The notes: generated from the letters alone by a model not told the origin. Counted from the first letter of the stretch, positions 8,445 through 18,056 are shown. The stretch: DNA of 56,590 nucleotides from Sulfitobacter litoralis (GCF_900103185.1 NZ_FNJD01000024.1:1-56590); one strand, 5' to 3'. Numbers and translations: made by a program.

Positions 8445-8873
8445 ATGCAGACCAATAATGACGCGATGAGTGAGCTTTGGCGGGTGCTGAGCGGCACCCA
8501 GACGGCTTATGAAACGGCTTTGACAGACCTTGATGATAATGCGGGTAAGGACCTGGTGACCAAGATCACCTTGATGCGCAAAGCGAACATCGAACAGGTT
8601 GAGAAATACCTCTCCGACGCAGGGACTGACGTGAGCGAACTGGAAGCGCCGGAGCGAGTGTATTCCGCGCTTGATTGGACCTCTGCCGGGATCGACGGGC
8701 CTGATGGGGTCAAGGCTCAGGTGCGTAAATACGAGGCGAATGTGCTGGAGGCCTATGACCGCGCGATCGAGCCTTATGCAGCGGGCGATCCAGAGCTTCA
8801 GTTCCTGACGGAGCAATATCACCAGCTGAGCCAGAAGCTGGGCGGGCTCACCCCTGATCGCGCAGTCGCCTGA
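8445..8873 (+). CDS. DUF2383-like four-helix (ferritin-like) protein
   Basis: The 142-residue all-helical protein (LSGTQTAYETALTDLDDNAG, then ITLMRKANIEQVEKYLSDAG) resembles the PA2169/DUF2383 family, small ferritin-like bundles often linked to stress responses. The function is not established. ATG 8445 follows AAAGGT; GTG 8439 would lie on that site. The gap before it holds ACCGGT twice (8390-8410 region) and a weak match to a general-stress promoter (GGAAC at 8327, TGTT at 8348). It stands alone between the methyltransferase and a channel-like gene. Confidence 0.65.
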   Translation: MQTNNDAMSELWRVLSGTQTAYETALTDLDDNAGKDLVTKITLMRKANIEQVEKYLSDAGTDVSELEAPERVYSALDWTSAGIDGPDGVKAQVRKYEANVLEAYDRAIEPYAAGDPELQFLTEQYHQLSQKLGGLTPDRAVA

Positions 8874-8988
8874 CTTTGACATGCAGTGAACCTCATTGCG
8901 TAAACTGATGTAACATGTGGCAGTCTGATGCAGATCGGGCTGCCATCCTCTATTGGTTGGCAGCCTATCCGCGAAGTGAAGGAGCACG

Positions 8989-9783
8989 ATGATGATATCT
9001 GCGATCCTCGGCATCTGTTTATTGCTGGTCGTAACAGCGGATATTGTAATGTCGACGCTTGGGGTGGGGGCAAATGGTCCACTTGCTCCACGCGTTGCGC
9101 GCGGTACTTTCCACAGCATTCGGTTTTTCCCGAAACCGGATTGGGTGCATCGTACGTGCGGACCATTGGTGGTGGTTAGCATCGGGGCGGCCTGGATCGT
9201 TTTGATGTGCCTCAGCTGGACACTCATCTTGTCGGGATCGACAGGATCGGTTGTCTCGCCGGCGACAAGCGCGCCGACGAACATTGTTGAAAAGGCGATT
9301 TACGGGGGGCATTTATTGTCCACTCTGGGCGGTGGGAACTATGAAAGCAGTGGCCTGCTATGGGGGGCTGTTTCGGCTCTAATAGGAATTTCAGGGATGG
9401 TTGTGCTGACATTGTCGGTCTCTTTTGTCTATTCCACGACCCAAGCTGTTTCTGCTGGGCGGGCCATTCTGGCGTTGTCTGATATCCACCAGCCAGGTGC
9501 CGACCAGTTCAGCCGGGTTCTCTTGCCGCAGTTCGCGACGCTTGTCGCGCAGATCAAGGCGATACCCTTTGCGCTTTACTTCAGTTCTGTGCGCGAGGAG
9601 CGTCGGCTGCCGCAAAAGCTGGCGCAGCTTCGGTCACATCCGCAGATATCCGAGCAGGACCGCAAGAACCTCGACATTCTACTGCGGGAACTGCCGGGGT
9701 TGGAACATGTGTCTCAGGATAGCTTTGACGACGCATTTAACGATTGGGCCAAAGGATACACCCTGCGCCCTGAAAAAAGGTGA
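8989..9783 (+). CDS. Two-TM potassium-channel-like membrane protein
   Basis: The 264-residue protein has an N-terminal membrane helix (ILGICLLLVVTADIVMSTLG), a second helix (about 60-85), a pore-like re-entrant segment GGHLLSTLGGGNYESS, and a third helix (LIGISGMVVLTLSVSFVYST), then a soluble helical C-terminus. The layout fits bacterial ion-channel (Ion_trans_2) proteins, in which the pore reads TLG(T/N)GD. Here the filter is TLGGGNY, so ion selectivity is uncertain. ATG 8989 follows AAGGAG. It is convergent with the SRAP gene 13 bp downstream. Confidence 0.65.
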   Translation: MMISAILGICLLLVVTADIVMSTLGVGANGPLAPRVARGTFHSIRFFPKPDWVHRTCGPLVVVSIGAAWIVLMCLSWTLILSGSTGSVVSPATSAPTNIVEKAIYGGHLLSTLGGGNYESSGLLWGAVSALIGISGMVVLTLSVSFVYSTTQAVSAGRAILALSDIHQPGADQFSRVLLPQFATLVAQIKAIPFALYFSSVREERRLPQKLAQLRSHPQISEQDRKNLDILLRELPGLEHVSQDSFDDAFNDWAKGYTLRPEKR

Positions 9784-9796
9784 GCGACAAGAATTA

Positions 9797-10474
9797 CTAC
9801 AGCCCGCCGAGGTCGGATTTCAAATCTTCCCCCTGTTGATGAATCGCCATATTTTCCGCAGGATAGGGTCTAATCAGGCGAAACGCATCCTCCGCTGGCG
9901 CTGTAAGCCATGCCTCGTAATCCTCAGGGTCCAAGATCGCAGGCATCCGGTCGGGGTGGGTGTCCTTGACCAAAGCATTCGGTGTGGTCGTGATCATCGA
10001 AGACGTGATCAACTCGCGGTAGTCTGTCCCGTAGTTGCCCGCAAAACTGCGCCATATACCGGCGAGGGCGAAGGGCGGGCGGGCTGCCTCTCCGGTCACG
10101 CCGAACCAGACATAGGTCGCCGGATTGCGCCCCTTGGCCTCGCAAAAGCTCGACGCGGGGATCAGGCAGCGGCGTTCGGTAAAACTCGCTTTCCAAAAGG
10201 ACGAGCTGCGCAATTTATCATCCCGCGCATTGTTCACTGCTTTAGGCCGGATCGGTTTGCCGGTTCTCTTGGAGACTTGCGGCAGCACGAACCCCCAGTG
10301 GGTATTTAAAAGCACGCGTTCGCCATTTTCATCCAGCGCCACGATAGGGGCGGTGCCCTTGGGAAAGATGGCCGTATGCGGCTCTGCATTGCCCAGATGG
10401 TCGTTCATGGTGCTCACCGCGAACAGCTGCTGCATGAGGGTAGGGGCCAGGGTGTTGGCATAGAGGTTGCACAT
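9797..10474 (-). CDS. SRAP-domain (YedK/HMCES-type) abasic-site protein
   Basis: SOS-response-associated peptidase family protein that cross-links to abasic sites in single-stranded DNA through Cys2 after removal of Met1. Visible active-site positions are Cys2 (MCNLYAN), the NNARDD motif (81-86), Glu112 in FCEAKG and His173 in THPDRMP, matching the C-N-E-H set of YedK. Length 225 is typical. A perfect AAGGAGGT ribosome site precedes ATG 10474. No LexA operator is obvious upstream, though TTAACGTTAA near the start is palindromic. Confidence 0.92.
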   Translation of the reverse strand: MCNLYANTLAPTLMQQLFAVSTMNDHLGNAEPHTAIFPKGTAPIVALDENGERVLLNTHWGFVLPQVSKRTGKPIRPKAVNNARDDKLRSSSFWKASFTERRCLIPASSFCEAKGRNPATYVWFGVTGEAARPPFALAGIWRSFAGNYGTDYRELITSSMITTTPNALVKDTHPDRMPAILDPEDYEAWLTAPAEDAFRLIRPYPAENMAIHQQGEDLKSDLGGL

Positions 10475-10639
10475 CCGTTGGACCTCCTTTGGCGGTGGGG
10501 ACGGTCATATATTTTAACGTTAACGTAATAATATGCGGGAAAGTCCCACAAGGCGATCTAGTTCAACTTATAGACCCCGCAATTTGACGCCCAGCCACCC
10601 ACTTTACAGCCCGTATTTAATCACAAGGACGGAGAGAGC

Positions 10640-12256
10640 ATGACCGACCCCACGTCAGAAAACGGTGAGATAGAGACTGATTTCGAGGTCGGTCAGGACA
10701 ATATCGACGGCAGCCTCGGCCCCATCGGGTTTGATATTCATAACCCCGTTTTCGTGATCTCTGGTGTGACCGCGGTGGCCTTTGTGCTGCTGACGCTGAT
10801 CTTTCCCGATCAGGCAGGCGCGGTGTTTCTTGCGGTGCGCGATTTCGCGACAAGCAAGCTCGACTGGATGTTCATGATCATCGTGAACTTCTTTGTCATC
10901 TTTTGTATCGCGCTGATCTTTATGCCCATGTCCAAGGTGCGTTTGGGCGGCGATGATGCGGTGCCTGAATATTCCTACCCCGCGTGGTTCGCGATGCTCT
11001 TCGCCGCCGGTATGGGGATCGGGCTGCTGTTCTTTGGTGTACTGGAACCTGTCTATCACATGAACGTCTCGGGCCCGCTTGGGGTGCCGTCGCCCATTGC
11101 AGCCGACGGATCAATCGTCCCCGAGAATGTCGCGGCCGCGCGGTCCATGGGGCTGGCGGCGACCTTCTATCACTGGGGACTGCACGGTTGGGCTGTCTAC
11201 GCTGTTATGGCGCTGGCCTTGTCGCTGTTCACCTATAACAAGGGTCTGCCGTTCTCGATCCGGTCGTGCTTCTATCCGATCCTGGGTGAACGGATCTGGG
11301 GTTGGTCCGGCCATATCATTGATATTCTGGCGGTCTTTGCGACGCTGTTCGGCTTGGCCACATCGCTGGGTCTTGGTGCGCAGCAGGCGAATGCCGGCTT
11401 CAATTTTGCCTTCGGGCTCGAGATTTCGACGAATGTTCAGGTGATCATCATTATTCTGGTCACGGCTGTCGCCCTTGTATCGGTCTGGCGCGGTTTGGAC
11501 GGCGGGGTAAAGGTGCTGTCCGAAGTCAACATGGGCGTCGCCATCCTGTTCTTCCTCTTCGTCCTTTTCGCAGGGCCGACATTGATCGGGCTGAGCGGTT
11601 TCTGGACCGGCCTGATCGCCTACACCCAAGAGCTGATCCCGCTCTCCAACCCCTTTGGCCGCACAGATGACGCCTACCGCGAGGGATGGACGGCGTTCTA
11701 TTGGGCGTGGTGGATATCCTGGGCGCCTTTCGTCGGCATGTTTATCGCGCGGGTGTCCAAAGGGCGCACGGTGCGGGAATTCATCATCTGCGTCTTGCTG
11801 ATCCCGTCGTTGATCATCTTTGTCTGGATGGGTGTGTTCGGCGGCATCGCCATCGACCAGATCCTGACCAGCCCCGAGACATCACTGGTCAAAGCCAACG
11901 TCATCGACAGCTATTCACCCGAGCTGAGCCTGTTCGGCATGTTGAACGAGCTGCCATTCACCAAAACGGCATCAACCATCGCGATTGTACTGGCGTTGGT
12001 GTTCTTTGTGACCTCGTCGGATTCAGGCTCGCTGGTGGTGGATACGATCACAGCAGGCGGCAAGATCGACGCGCCGGTGCCACAGCGGATCTTCTGGTGT
12101 GTGGTCGAAGGGCTGATTGCAATCGTGCTGCTGATCGGCGGCGGGTTGTCGGCGCTGCAAGCGGGTGTCACCGCCACAGGTATACCGTTCAGTATCCTGA
12201 TGTTGGTGATGTGCTACACGATCTACAAAGGTCTGCGCAGCGAACCGCGGCAGTGA
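10640..12256 (+). CDS. BCCT-family betaine/carnitine/choline transporter
   Basis: The 538-residue protein has about 12 membrane helices and a charged N-terminal tail. Family signatures are AAGMGIGLLFFGVLEPVYH, the Trp-rich GWTAFYWAWWISWAPFVG with FIARVSKGRTVREF, and VTSSDSGSLVVDT near the end. BCCT carriers import glycine betaine, carnitine, choline or DMSP coupled to Na+ or H+. The substrate cannot be told from the sequence alone. GGACGGAGAGAGC precedes ATG 10640. It faces the TRAP operon and shares a strong hairpin with it, so it is a separate transcription unit. Confidence 0.93.
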   Translation: MTDPTSENGEIETDFEVGQDNIDGSLGPIGFDIHNPVFVISGVTAVAFVLLTLIFPDQAGAVFLAVRDFATSKLDWMFMIIVNFFVIFCIALIFMPMSKVRLGGDDAVPEYSYPAWFAMLFAAGMGIGLLFFGVLEPVYHMNVSGPLGVPSPIAADGSIVPENVAAARSMGLAATFYHWGLHGWAVYAVMALALSLFTYNKGLPFSIRSCFYPILGERIWGWSGHIIDILAVFATLFGLATSLGLGAQQANAGFNFAFGLEISTNVQVIIIILVTAVALVSVWRGLDGGVKVLSEVNMGVAILFFLFVLFAGPTLIGLSGFWTGLIAYTQELIPLSNPFGRTDDAYREGWTAFYWAWWISWAPFVGMFIARVSKGRTVREFIICVLLIPSLIIFVWMGVFGGIAIDQILTSPETSLVKANVIDSYSPELSLFGMLNELPFTKTASTIAIVLALVFFVTSSDSGSLVVDTITAGGKIDAPVPQRIFWCVVEGLIAIVLLIGGGLSALQAGVTATGIPFSILMLVMCYTIYKGLRSEPRQ

Positions 12257-12265
12257 AATCGTCAG

Positions 12266-12290
12266 CCGGCGCGCCCCTAAGGCGCGCCGG
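12266..12290. terminator. Bidirectional hairpin between BCCT and TRAP genes
   Basis: CCGGCGCGCC (12266-12275) and GGCGCGCCGG (12281-12290) form a perfect 10-bp GC stem with loop CCTAA, placed between two convergent stop codons. It probably ends both transcripts. Confidence 0.75.
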
Positions 12291-12298
12291 ATAAGGCT

Positions 12299-13612
12299 TT
12301 AGGATCCCATCCAGTTCGGCAGAATGGTGGTGATGATCGGGAAGGCAAAGAGGATTACGATCGTGATAACCTCCAACAGGACAAACCAGAGCGCACCTCG
12401 GAAAATCTGGGGCAGGGGTGTTTCGCGATCAATGCCGGCGATGACATAGCAGTTCAGGCCGACCGGCGGTGTGATCAGACCGATCTCGCACATTTTCACG
12501 GCCAGAATGCCGAACCAGATCGGATCAAAGCCAAGCGATTGTATTGTGGGGAACATGATCGGGATGGTGATAACCATCATCGAGAATGCATCGAGGAACA
12601 TACCCAGAGGGACAAAGACTAGAAGCAACATCGCCACGATAAAATACGGCGGTAGACCTGATCCGACGACCGCCTCGGCCAATTGGTTGGGAACTTGGAT
12701 CAGGGTCAAAAAATAGCTAAAGACGGCAGCGCCGATCATGGTGAACATGATCATCACCGTGGTGTCGATGGTCGACCGGAAGCTCGCAACAATACGGCCC
12801 GCCATACCGGACCAGCTTGGGCGGTGCATCAATAGCATGATCAAGGCGACAAAGGCACCCACGGCACCCGCCTCTGTCGGGGTGACGAGGCCCAGATAAA
12901 TACCGCCCATCACGACGATGAACAGCACCATGACCTGCCACGCTTTACCCGTTTCGCGGACGGCCTCGCCCCAGCTGGCGCGTGGCGTTACCGCATGGCG
13001 CATATCTCCACGACGGGCGATGAAATAGATACCGACCATGAACATGATGGCGGTCAGCAGCCCCGGCAAGAATCCGGCGACAAGCATCTTGCCTGCCGAG
13101 GTTTCCGTCAGCGCGGCATAGAAGATCAACAAGACGCTTGGTGGAATAAGAACACCCAACACCCCTCCTGCCGCGACTGCACCTGCGGACAGGCTGCCCT
13201 CATATCCGGCCTTCTTCATCTCGGGTATCGCGACCGACCCCACAGTAGCGGCGGTGGCCACACTTGATCCCGATGTGGCCGCAAACCCCGCGCTGGTCAG
13301 GATCGCCGCCATGGCCAGTCCACCGGGCAGATGCCCGACCCAGCGGCTGGCGACGTCGAATAACTTTTTACCAACCTGCGCATGATGCGCGAAACTGCCC
13401 ATCAGGATGAACAGCGGGATGATCGTGAGCGTATATACGGCGGTGGTGGAGTATGAGATCGACTTGAGCCGCGTCATCAAAAACGCGAAATCTTCGACCA
13501 AGACGATACCGACGGCACCGGACAGCGCCAGCGTGGCAAATACCGGCGCGCCGAATGCCATCAGTAGGATGATCAGCGCGACGGCGATATAGGGGGCAAA
13601 AGACGGATCCAT
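12299..13612 (-). CDS. TRAP transporter large permease (DctM type)
   Basis: The 437-residue hydrophobic protein has about 12 membrane segments and DctM signatures such as HLPGGLAMAAILTSAGFAAT, GAVAAGGVLGVLIPPSVLL and PTEAGAVGAFVALI. It forms the substrate channel with the small permease in the next gene and uses the ion gradient to import solute delivered by the periplasmic binding protein. AGGAAG precedes ATG 13612. It is the last gene of the operon that starts at 18056, 15 bp after the small permease. Confidence 0.93.
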   Translation of the reverse strand: MDPSFAPYIAVALIILLMAFGAPVFATLALSGAVGIVLVEDFAFLMTRLKSISYSTTAVYTLTIIPLFILMGSFAHHAQVGKKLFDVASRWVGHLPGGLAMAAILTSAGFAATSGSSVATAATVGSVAIPEMKKAGYEGSLSAGAVAAGGVLGVLIPPSVLLIFYAALTETSAGKMLVAGFLPGLLTAIMFMVGIYFIARRGDMRHAVTPRASWGEAVRETGKAWQVMVLFIVVMGGIYLGLVTPTEAGAVGAFVALIMLLMHRPSWSGMAGRIVASFRSTIDTTVMIMFTMIGAAVFSYFLTLIQVPNQLAEAVVGSGLPPYFIVAMLLLVFVPLGMFLDAFSMMVITIPIMFPTIQSLGFDPIWFGILAVKMCEIGLITPPVGLNCYVIAGIDRETPLPQIFRGALWFVLLEVITIVILFAFPIITTILPNWMGS

Positions 13613-13627
13613 CGGGGCTTCCTGACG

Positions 13628-14149
13628 TCAGTGAAAGTCGGGTGAAGCCTGCTTTTTCTGTGCAGGCTCCCCGAAGAGAAAAAGTTGAATAGATTGGATC
13701 GCCATCTGAATGAACGCGAACCACAGGCCCGTGGCCATGCTGGCCTTTGTCCACCAGATCGGGATCTTGACGTAGCCCCAGCGGTATTCGCGAATAGAGA
13801 CGGAATAGATCGCCTCATGCGTGGCGGGGATCGCCAGCATCAGCAGACCCAAGGCACCTACCGCCCACGCCAGTGCGACAATACGGGCACGGATGGCGGG
13901 GGAGAGTTTTTCCGTCAGAACGGTGACGCGGATATGCGCATCGTCCCGTTGGGCCCATCCCGCGCCAAGAAACACGACCATGACCAGCGCCAGTTCGGTA
14001 AACTCAAAAACGCCGGTGATCGGGCTACCCGTGATGGCACGTACCAAAACGTCGAGCGTAGTGCCAAACACAAGGAACGCCAGAAACAGCATGGCGACCG
14101 CACCAAGCACATCGGACACGATTTTCAGTAAACTGTTGATAGTTTGCAT
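13628..14149 (-). CDS. TRAP transporter small permease (DctQ type)
   Basis: The 173-residue protein has four predicted membrane helices (LGAVAMLFLAFLVFGTTLDV, then the FTELALVMVVFLGAGWAQRD region, IVALAWAVGALGLLML, and a C-terminal helix). The AQRDDAHIRVTVL stretch is typical of DctQ. It pairs with the large permease directly downstream. AAGGAT precedes ATG 14149. The gap to the binding-protein gene upstream is 37 bp. Confidence 0.9.
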   Translation of the reverse strand: MQTINSLLKIVSDVLGAVAMLFLAFLVFGTTLDVLVRAITGSPITGVFEFTELALVMVVFLGAGWAQRDDAHIRVTVLTEKLSPAIRARIVALAWAVGALGLLMLAIPATHEAIYSVSIREYRWGYVKIPIWWTKASMATGLWFAFIQMAIQSIQLFLFGEPAQKKQASPDFH

Positions 14150-14186
14150 TATCTAATCCTTCGCAAAATGCGATCGCGATACCCGA

Positions 14187-15272
14187 TTACGATGCTTGGC
14201 TGATCTCGTAAGGGCGTTTGAGCGTTGCTTCGGCGTCGTACTTCTCGATTGCGGCATCGATCAAGGACTGCATTTCCTCGCCATCGATACCTGCGGGTTT
14301 CGCGGTATCTTCAAGCCAGGAATTCACTTGCGCAGGCTGAACCAAATCCTTGGCCATGGCTTTTTGCTCGTCAGAAACGGTGTTCAGTGTGACGCCTTCT
14401 GATTCAGCGGTTTTGACATAGGTAGCAAGCACATCTTCGTAGATCGCGCTGAACTGGCCGCCATAGATGTCATCGACGATCTCGTCCGAGATCTTGCGCA
14501 CGTCGTCGGGAAGCCCGTCATAAACCCGCTTGTTCATGATCGTCGCAGCCGGGGCATGGGGGCCGTCGCCAATGTCATAGAACTGAGGCGCGATTTCGTG
14601 CAGTTTATAAGCAATCGCAGTCACGAAATCGAAACCGTAGACGCCGTCGAGAATGCCGCGCTCCAGCGCCTGATACACTTCGGGTGCGGCCATGGCGACC
14701 GCCGTACCGCCAAGCGCTTCGACCACATCGGCAGAGACACCGTAAGCACGGATGCGTTTGCCCTTGATCCCGTCTAACGTATCAATCGGGTCGCGCAGGA
14801 TCAGCGGCGCGTAGTTCCAGTTGGTCCAGTACAGCACTTTCGACCGGTGACGATCTTCCCATTCAGCGCGCAGTGGGTCGAATTGGTCGTAGACATCGCG
14901 GCAGACCTTTTGCAGCGCGTCGGCACGGTTCATGCGGAAATACCATTCAAGCCCGCGGGTGACGGGCAACTCTGACTGGTAATAGCCGGGCGAGATCAAT
15001 GTCATCTCGGAGGTGCCATCGCGCACGGCGCCAAGGTGTTCGCCCACCTTGTTCAGCGAACCGGACCAGTAGCGGCGGATGGAGACTTCGCCCTCGGTGC
15101 GTTTTTCCAGCTCGTCCAGATACCAGCGGTCGATCCACGACGGGCCTGCGGAATCCGACACATAGCTGTCGAATTTCAGCGATGTAGCGGCCAGCGCAAG
15201 CGACGGTGCGGCCAGCGTAAAGGCACCCGATGCGGCGGCCGCGCCGGTTTTTAGGAATGTTCTGCGTTTCAT
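14187..15272 (-). CDS. TRAP transporter periplasmic solute-binding protein (DctP type)
   Basis: The mature protein follows a twin-arginine signal (MKRRTFLKTGAAAASG, cleavage near SLALAA), so it is folded before export. The body has DctP features such as GKRIRAYGVSADVVEALGG and the LERGILDGVYGFD loop. TRAP binding proteins usually hold carboxylates by a conserved Arg. ATG 15272 is chosen because it starts the Tat motif and is preceded by GGGAGAGAG; a frame from 15323 would add 17 unlikely residues. The CoA ligase and thiolase in the same operon suggest an organic acid substrate. Confidence 0.9.
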   Translation of the reverse strand: MKRRTFLKTGAAAASGAFTLAAPSLALAATSLKFDSYVSDSAGPSWIDRWYLDELEKRTEGEVSIRRYWSGSLNKVGEHLGAVRDGTSEMTLISPGYYQSELPVTRGLEWYFRMNRADALQKVCRDVYDQFDPLRAEWEDRHRSKVLYWTNWNYAPLILRDPIDTLDGIKGKRIRAYGVSADVVEALGGTAVAMAAPEVYQALERGILDGVYGFDFVTAIAYKLHEIAPQFYDIGDGPHAPAATIMNKRVYDGLPDDVRKISDEIVDDIYGGQFSAIYEDVLATYVKTAESEGVTLNTVSDEQKAMAKDLVQPAQVNSWLEDTAKPAGIDGEEMQSLIDAAIEKYDAEATLKRPYEISQAS

Positions 15273-15329
15273 GTTTCTCTCTCCCGATCTGCGCGTCAAA
15301 GGCTGACACGCGTTGTTCTGCATCGCGGC

Positions 15330-16877
15330 TTAGGCCTGATGCTCTCCCTCCAGCTCTTGCGCAATACGTTCACGCAGGCTGGTTTTCAGGACTTTCCCAT
15401 AGCTATTCTTGGGTAGATCCTGAACAAAGTGGTATGTTTTCGGCTTCTTGAACGAGGCCATGCGGCTTTTGCACCAAGCATCGAGCTGGGGGGCGTCGCA
15501 GAGGCCATCGCCAGTCGCGACGACAAAGGCCACGACATCCTCGCCCCATTCCGGACTGGGCACACCGATCACCGACACTTCGGACACATTTTCATGGGCC
15601 AGAAGGGTCTCCTCCACCTCCCGTGGATAGATGTTGGTGCCGCCCGAGATGATCACATCCTTCGACCGGTCGGTGAGCGTCAGAAAACCGTCCGCGTCCA
15701 TCGACCCCAGATCACCCGTGCGCAGCCAGCCGTTGACGACGGTATCAGCGGTGGCCTCTTCATTGCCCCAGTAGCCTTTCATCAGCGCGTCGCCGGATAC
15801 GACGACCTCGCCAACGTCGCCGGCGGGCAGGGCGCGCATGTCGCTGTCGACGACCCGTACCTGCACACCCGCCTGCGCAAACCCGACAGAGCCGCGCCGC
15901 GCGTTTGCGTTAGGATGGGCCGTGTCGGCGACAAGATCACGGGGCAGTACGGTGATTGTCATGGGGCATTCGCCCTGACCATAAATCTGGACGAACCGCG
16001 CGCCGAATACCGCCAACCCTTCTTCGATATCGGCGAGATACATCGGACCACCGCCATAGATGATCGTCTTGATGCCCGTACCGTCATAGCCCGACGCACG
16101 GGCATGTGCGATCTGGCGTTTGATCATTGTGGGGGCGGCGAAAAACACGAGGTTATCCAGCGCCTGCGCCAGCTCTGCGATCTCGGCCGGATCGAACCCG
16201 CCGGAACGCGGGATGACATGGCAGCCCCCTGCGCGGATGATCGGAAAGTGATAAAGCCCCGCCCCGTGAGACATAGGCGCCGCATAAAGCGAATTGTCGC
16301 GCGCGGTGGGGCTGTCCACATCCATCGCATAGGCGAGTGACATCGCCATGAGGTTGCCATGGGTCGTCATCACGCCCTTGGGCCGCCCCGTGGTGCCAGA
16401 GGTATAGAACAGCCAGGCCACATCGTCTTTGCCAGTGTCGACAGGGGCCGGGATCGCCGCGCCAGTCTGTGCCGCAGCTGTCAGGGCGGGATCGTGGATG
16501 CCGAGTTCATTACAGGTATCGGCAGGCTGGGCGCTGCTCGCGAATACCGTACCGGTTTCGGTCACGACAACACGTGCCTTGGCATCGCCGATGATCCACG
16601 CCGCTTCGCGCGGGTGCAGCTTGTAATTGATCGGCACGACAATCGCGCCCATCCACAAAACCGCGTGCAGGATCTCCAGATATTCGGGGCAGTTCTGCAT
16701 GAACAGCGCCACGCGGTCGCCTTTTCGGATGCCTAAAGTGTCCGACAGATAGGTCGCCATGCCTGCGCTACGCGCCGCGAACTGCCCATAGGTCGCGTGC
16801 AGATCCAACCCGCAGCGGATCGCCGGCGCATCGGGGGACACCCGTGCGGCCTGAAGCAGCCATTCAGAAATATTCAT
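15330..16877 (-). CDS. Acyl-CoA synthetase (AMP-forming ligase)
   Basis: Activates a carboxylic acid with ATP to acyl-AMP and then acyl-CoA. The 515-residue ANL-superfamily protein has the P-loop FYTSGTTGRPKGVMT (158-171), the YGQGECP motif, GWLRTGDLGSMDADGFL and the C-terminal catalytic Lys in NSYGKVLK. It lies 6 bp after the thiolase and about 60 bp before the TRAP binding protein, so import, activation and thiolysis are encoded together. The chain length or ring type of the acid cannot be read from the sequence. Confidence 0.9.
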   Translation of the reverse strand: MNISEWLLQAARVSPDAPAIRCGLDLHATYGQFAARSAGMATYLSDTLGIRKGDRVALFMQNCPEYLEILHAVLWMGAIVVPINYKLHPREAAWIIGDAKARVVVTETGTVFASSAQPADTCNELGIHDPALTAAAQTGAAIPAPVDTGKDDVAWLFYTSGTTGRPKGVMTTHGNLMAMSLAYAMDVDSPTARDNSLYAAPMSHGAGLYHFPIIRAGGCHVIPRSGGFDPAEIAELAQALDNLVFFAAPTMIKRQIAHARASGYDGTGIKTIIYGGGPMYLADIEEGLAVFGARFVQIYGQGECPMTITVLPRDLVADTAHPNANARRGSVGFAQAGVQVRVVDSDMRALPAGDVGEVVVSGDALMKGYWGNEEATADTVVNGWLRTGDLGSMDADGFLTLTDRSKDVIISGGTNIYPREVEETLLAHENVSEVSVIGVPSPEWGEDVVAFVVATGDGLCDAPQLDAWCKSRMASFKKPKTYHFVQDLPKNSYGKVLKTSLRERIAQELEGEHQA

Positions 16878-16883
16878 ATGTAA

Positions 16884-18056
16884 TCAGACCTTGCGCGCTT
16901 CGAGCACCGAAACATAGTTGGCCACAGCAGAGCCGCCCATGTTGAACAGCAGCCCCAGATCGGCACCGGGGACCTGCAAATCACCGGCTTGGTTCGTCAG
17001 CTGACGGAAGGCCAGCGCATGCATGGAAACGCCCGTCGCGCCTACGGGGTGGCCCTTGGCCTTCAGCCCGCCCGACAGGTTTACCGGCAACGCACCGCCG
17101 CGGTAGACCGTGCCGTCCTCCAACGCGCGCGCGCCCTGACCCTTGGGGGCCAGTCCCATCGCTTCGTAAGTCAGCAGCTCTGCGATGGTAAAGCAGTCGT
17201 GGACCTCGGCGAAATCGATATCCTCAAGCGTGACATTGGCCGCTTTGAACGCCTGCGCGAACGCGCGTTCGGGACCTTCGAATGCCAGAAAATCGCGGCG
17301 CGACATGGGCAGGAAATCATTCACATGCTCCGCCGCGCGCATGGCCACGGATTTAGGGAAGGTCGCCGCATTTTCATCGGTGGTGAGGATCAGGGCAGCG
17401 GCACCATCGGTTACCAGCGAGCAATCGGTCAATCGTAGCGGCGGCGCGATCTCGGGGTTCATCTCGGACACGGTGCTGCAATGTTCGAAGGTGAACTCTT
17501 TATGCATATGCGCCAGCGGGTTGGACATGGCATTGGCGTGGTTCTTCACCGCGATCTTCGCCATCGCATCCAGCGGGCTGCCATACCGCGCATCATAGTC
17601 CCGCGCTGCAACACCAAAGACTTGCGGAAAGCTCAGCGACGCCTCCGCCGGATCGTTCTGGTATCCCGCACCGGCCAGCGCCTGCGTGACCTCTTTGGTA
17701 CTGCGGCTGGTCATCTTTTCCGCGCCAACGACAAGCACCGTGCGCGCTTGCCCTGCGCGAATAGTGTTCATCCCCGCATGGATCGCGGCAAAGCCGGACG
17801 CGCAAGCGTTTTCGGCCCGCATCCCGGGTTTGAAACGCAGCTGCGGATAAGCCTGATGGATCAGGGATGACGCAAAACCGTCCGCCACCAGGCCAGAGTT
17901 GAAATGCCCCAGAAAAACAGCGTCGATATCATTGGGATCGATGCCGGACTCCTCGACCGCTTCGCGCGTTGCGGCGACGATCAGCTCTTCAAGGTTTTCT
18001 TGCAGGCGGCCAAATTGCGTGTGGCCGCTCCCGACGATGGAAACTCCGGTGGTCAT
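16884..18056 (-). CDS. Thiolase / acetyl-CoA acetyltransferase (SCP2 type)
   Basis: The 390-residue thiolase-fold enzyme has the nucleophile Cys85 in ENACASGF, HDCF (His in EVHDCFTIAE) and the GGLKAKGHPVGATG motif. The missing C-terminal Cys-x-Gly motif (here NMGGSAVANYVS) places it with SCP-x/nondecarboxylating thiolases that cleave or transfer acyl groups. It leads the operon, with GGGAGGATATT before ATG 18056. No hydratase or dehydrogenase is nearby, so the intermediate beta-oxidation steps must be supplied elsewhere. Confidence 0.9.
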   Translation of the reverse strand: MTTGVSIVGSGHTQFGRLQENLEELIVAATREAVEESGIDPNDIDAVFLGHFNSGLVADGFASSLIHQAYPQLRFKPGMRAENACASGFAAIHAGMNTIRAGQARTVLVVGAEKMTSRSTKEVTQALAGAGYQNDPAEASLSFPQVFGVAARDYDARYGSPLDAMAKIAVKNHANAMSNPLAHMHKEFTFEHCSTVSEMNPEIAPPLRLTDCSLVTDGAAALILTTDENAATFPKSVAMRAAEHVNDFLPMSRRDFLAFEGPERAFAQAFKAANVTLEDIDFAEVHDCFTIAELLTYEAMGLAPKGQGARALEDGTVYRGGALPVNLSGGLKAKGHPVGATGVSMHALAFRQLTNQAGDLQVPGADLGLLFNMGGSAVANYVSVLEARKV

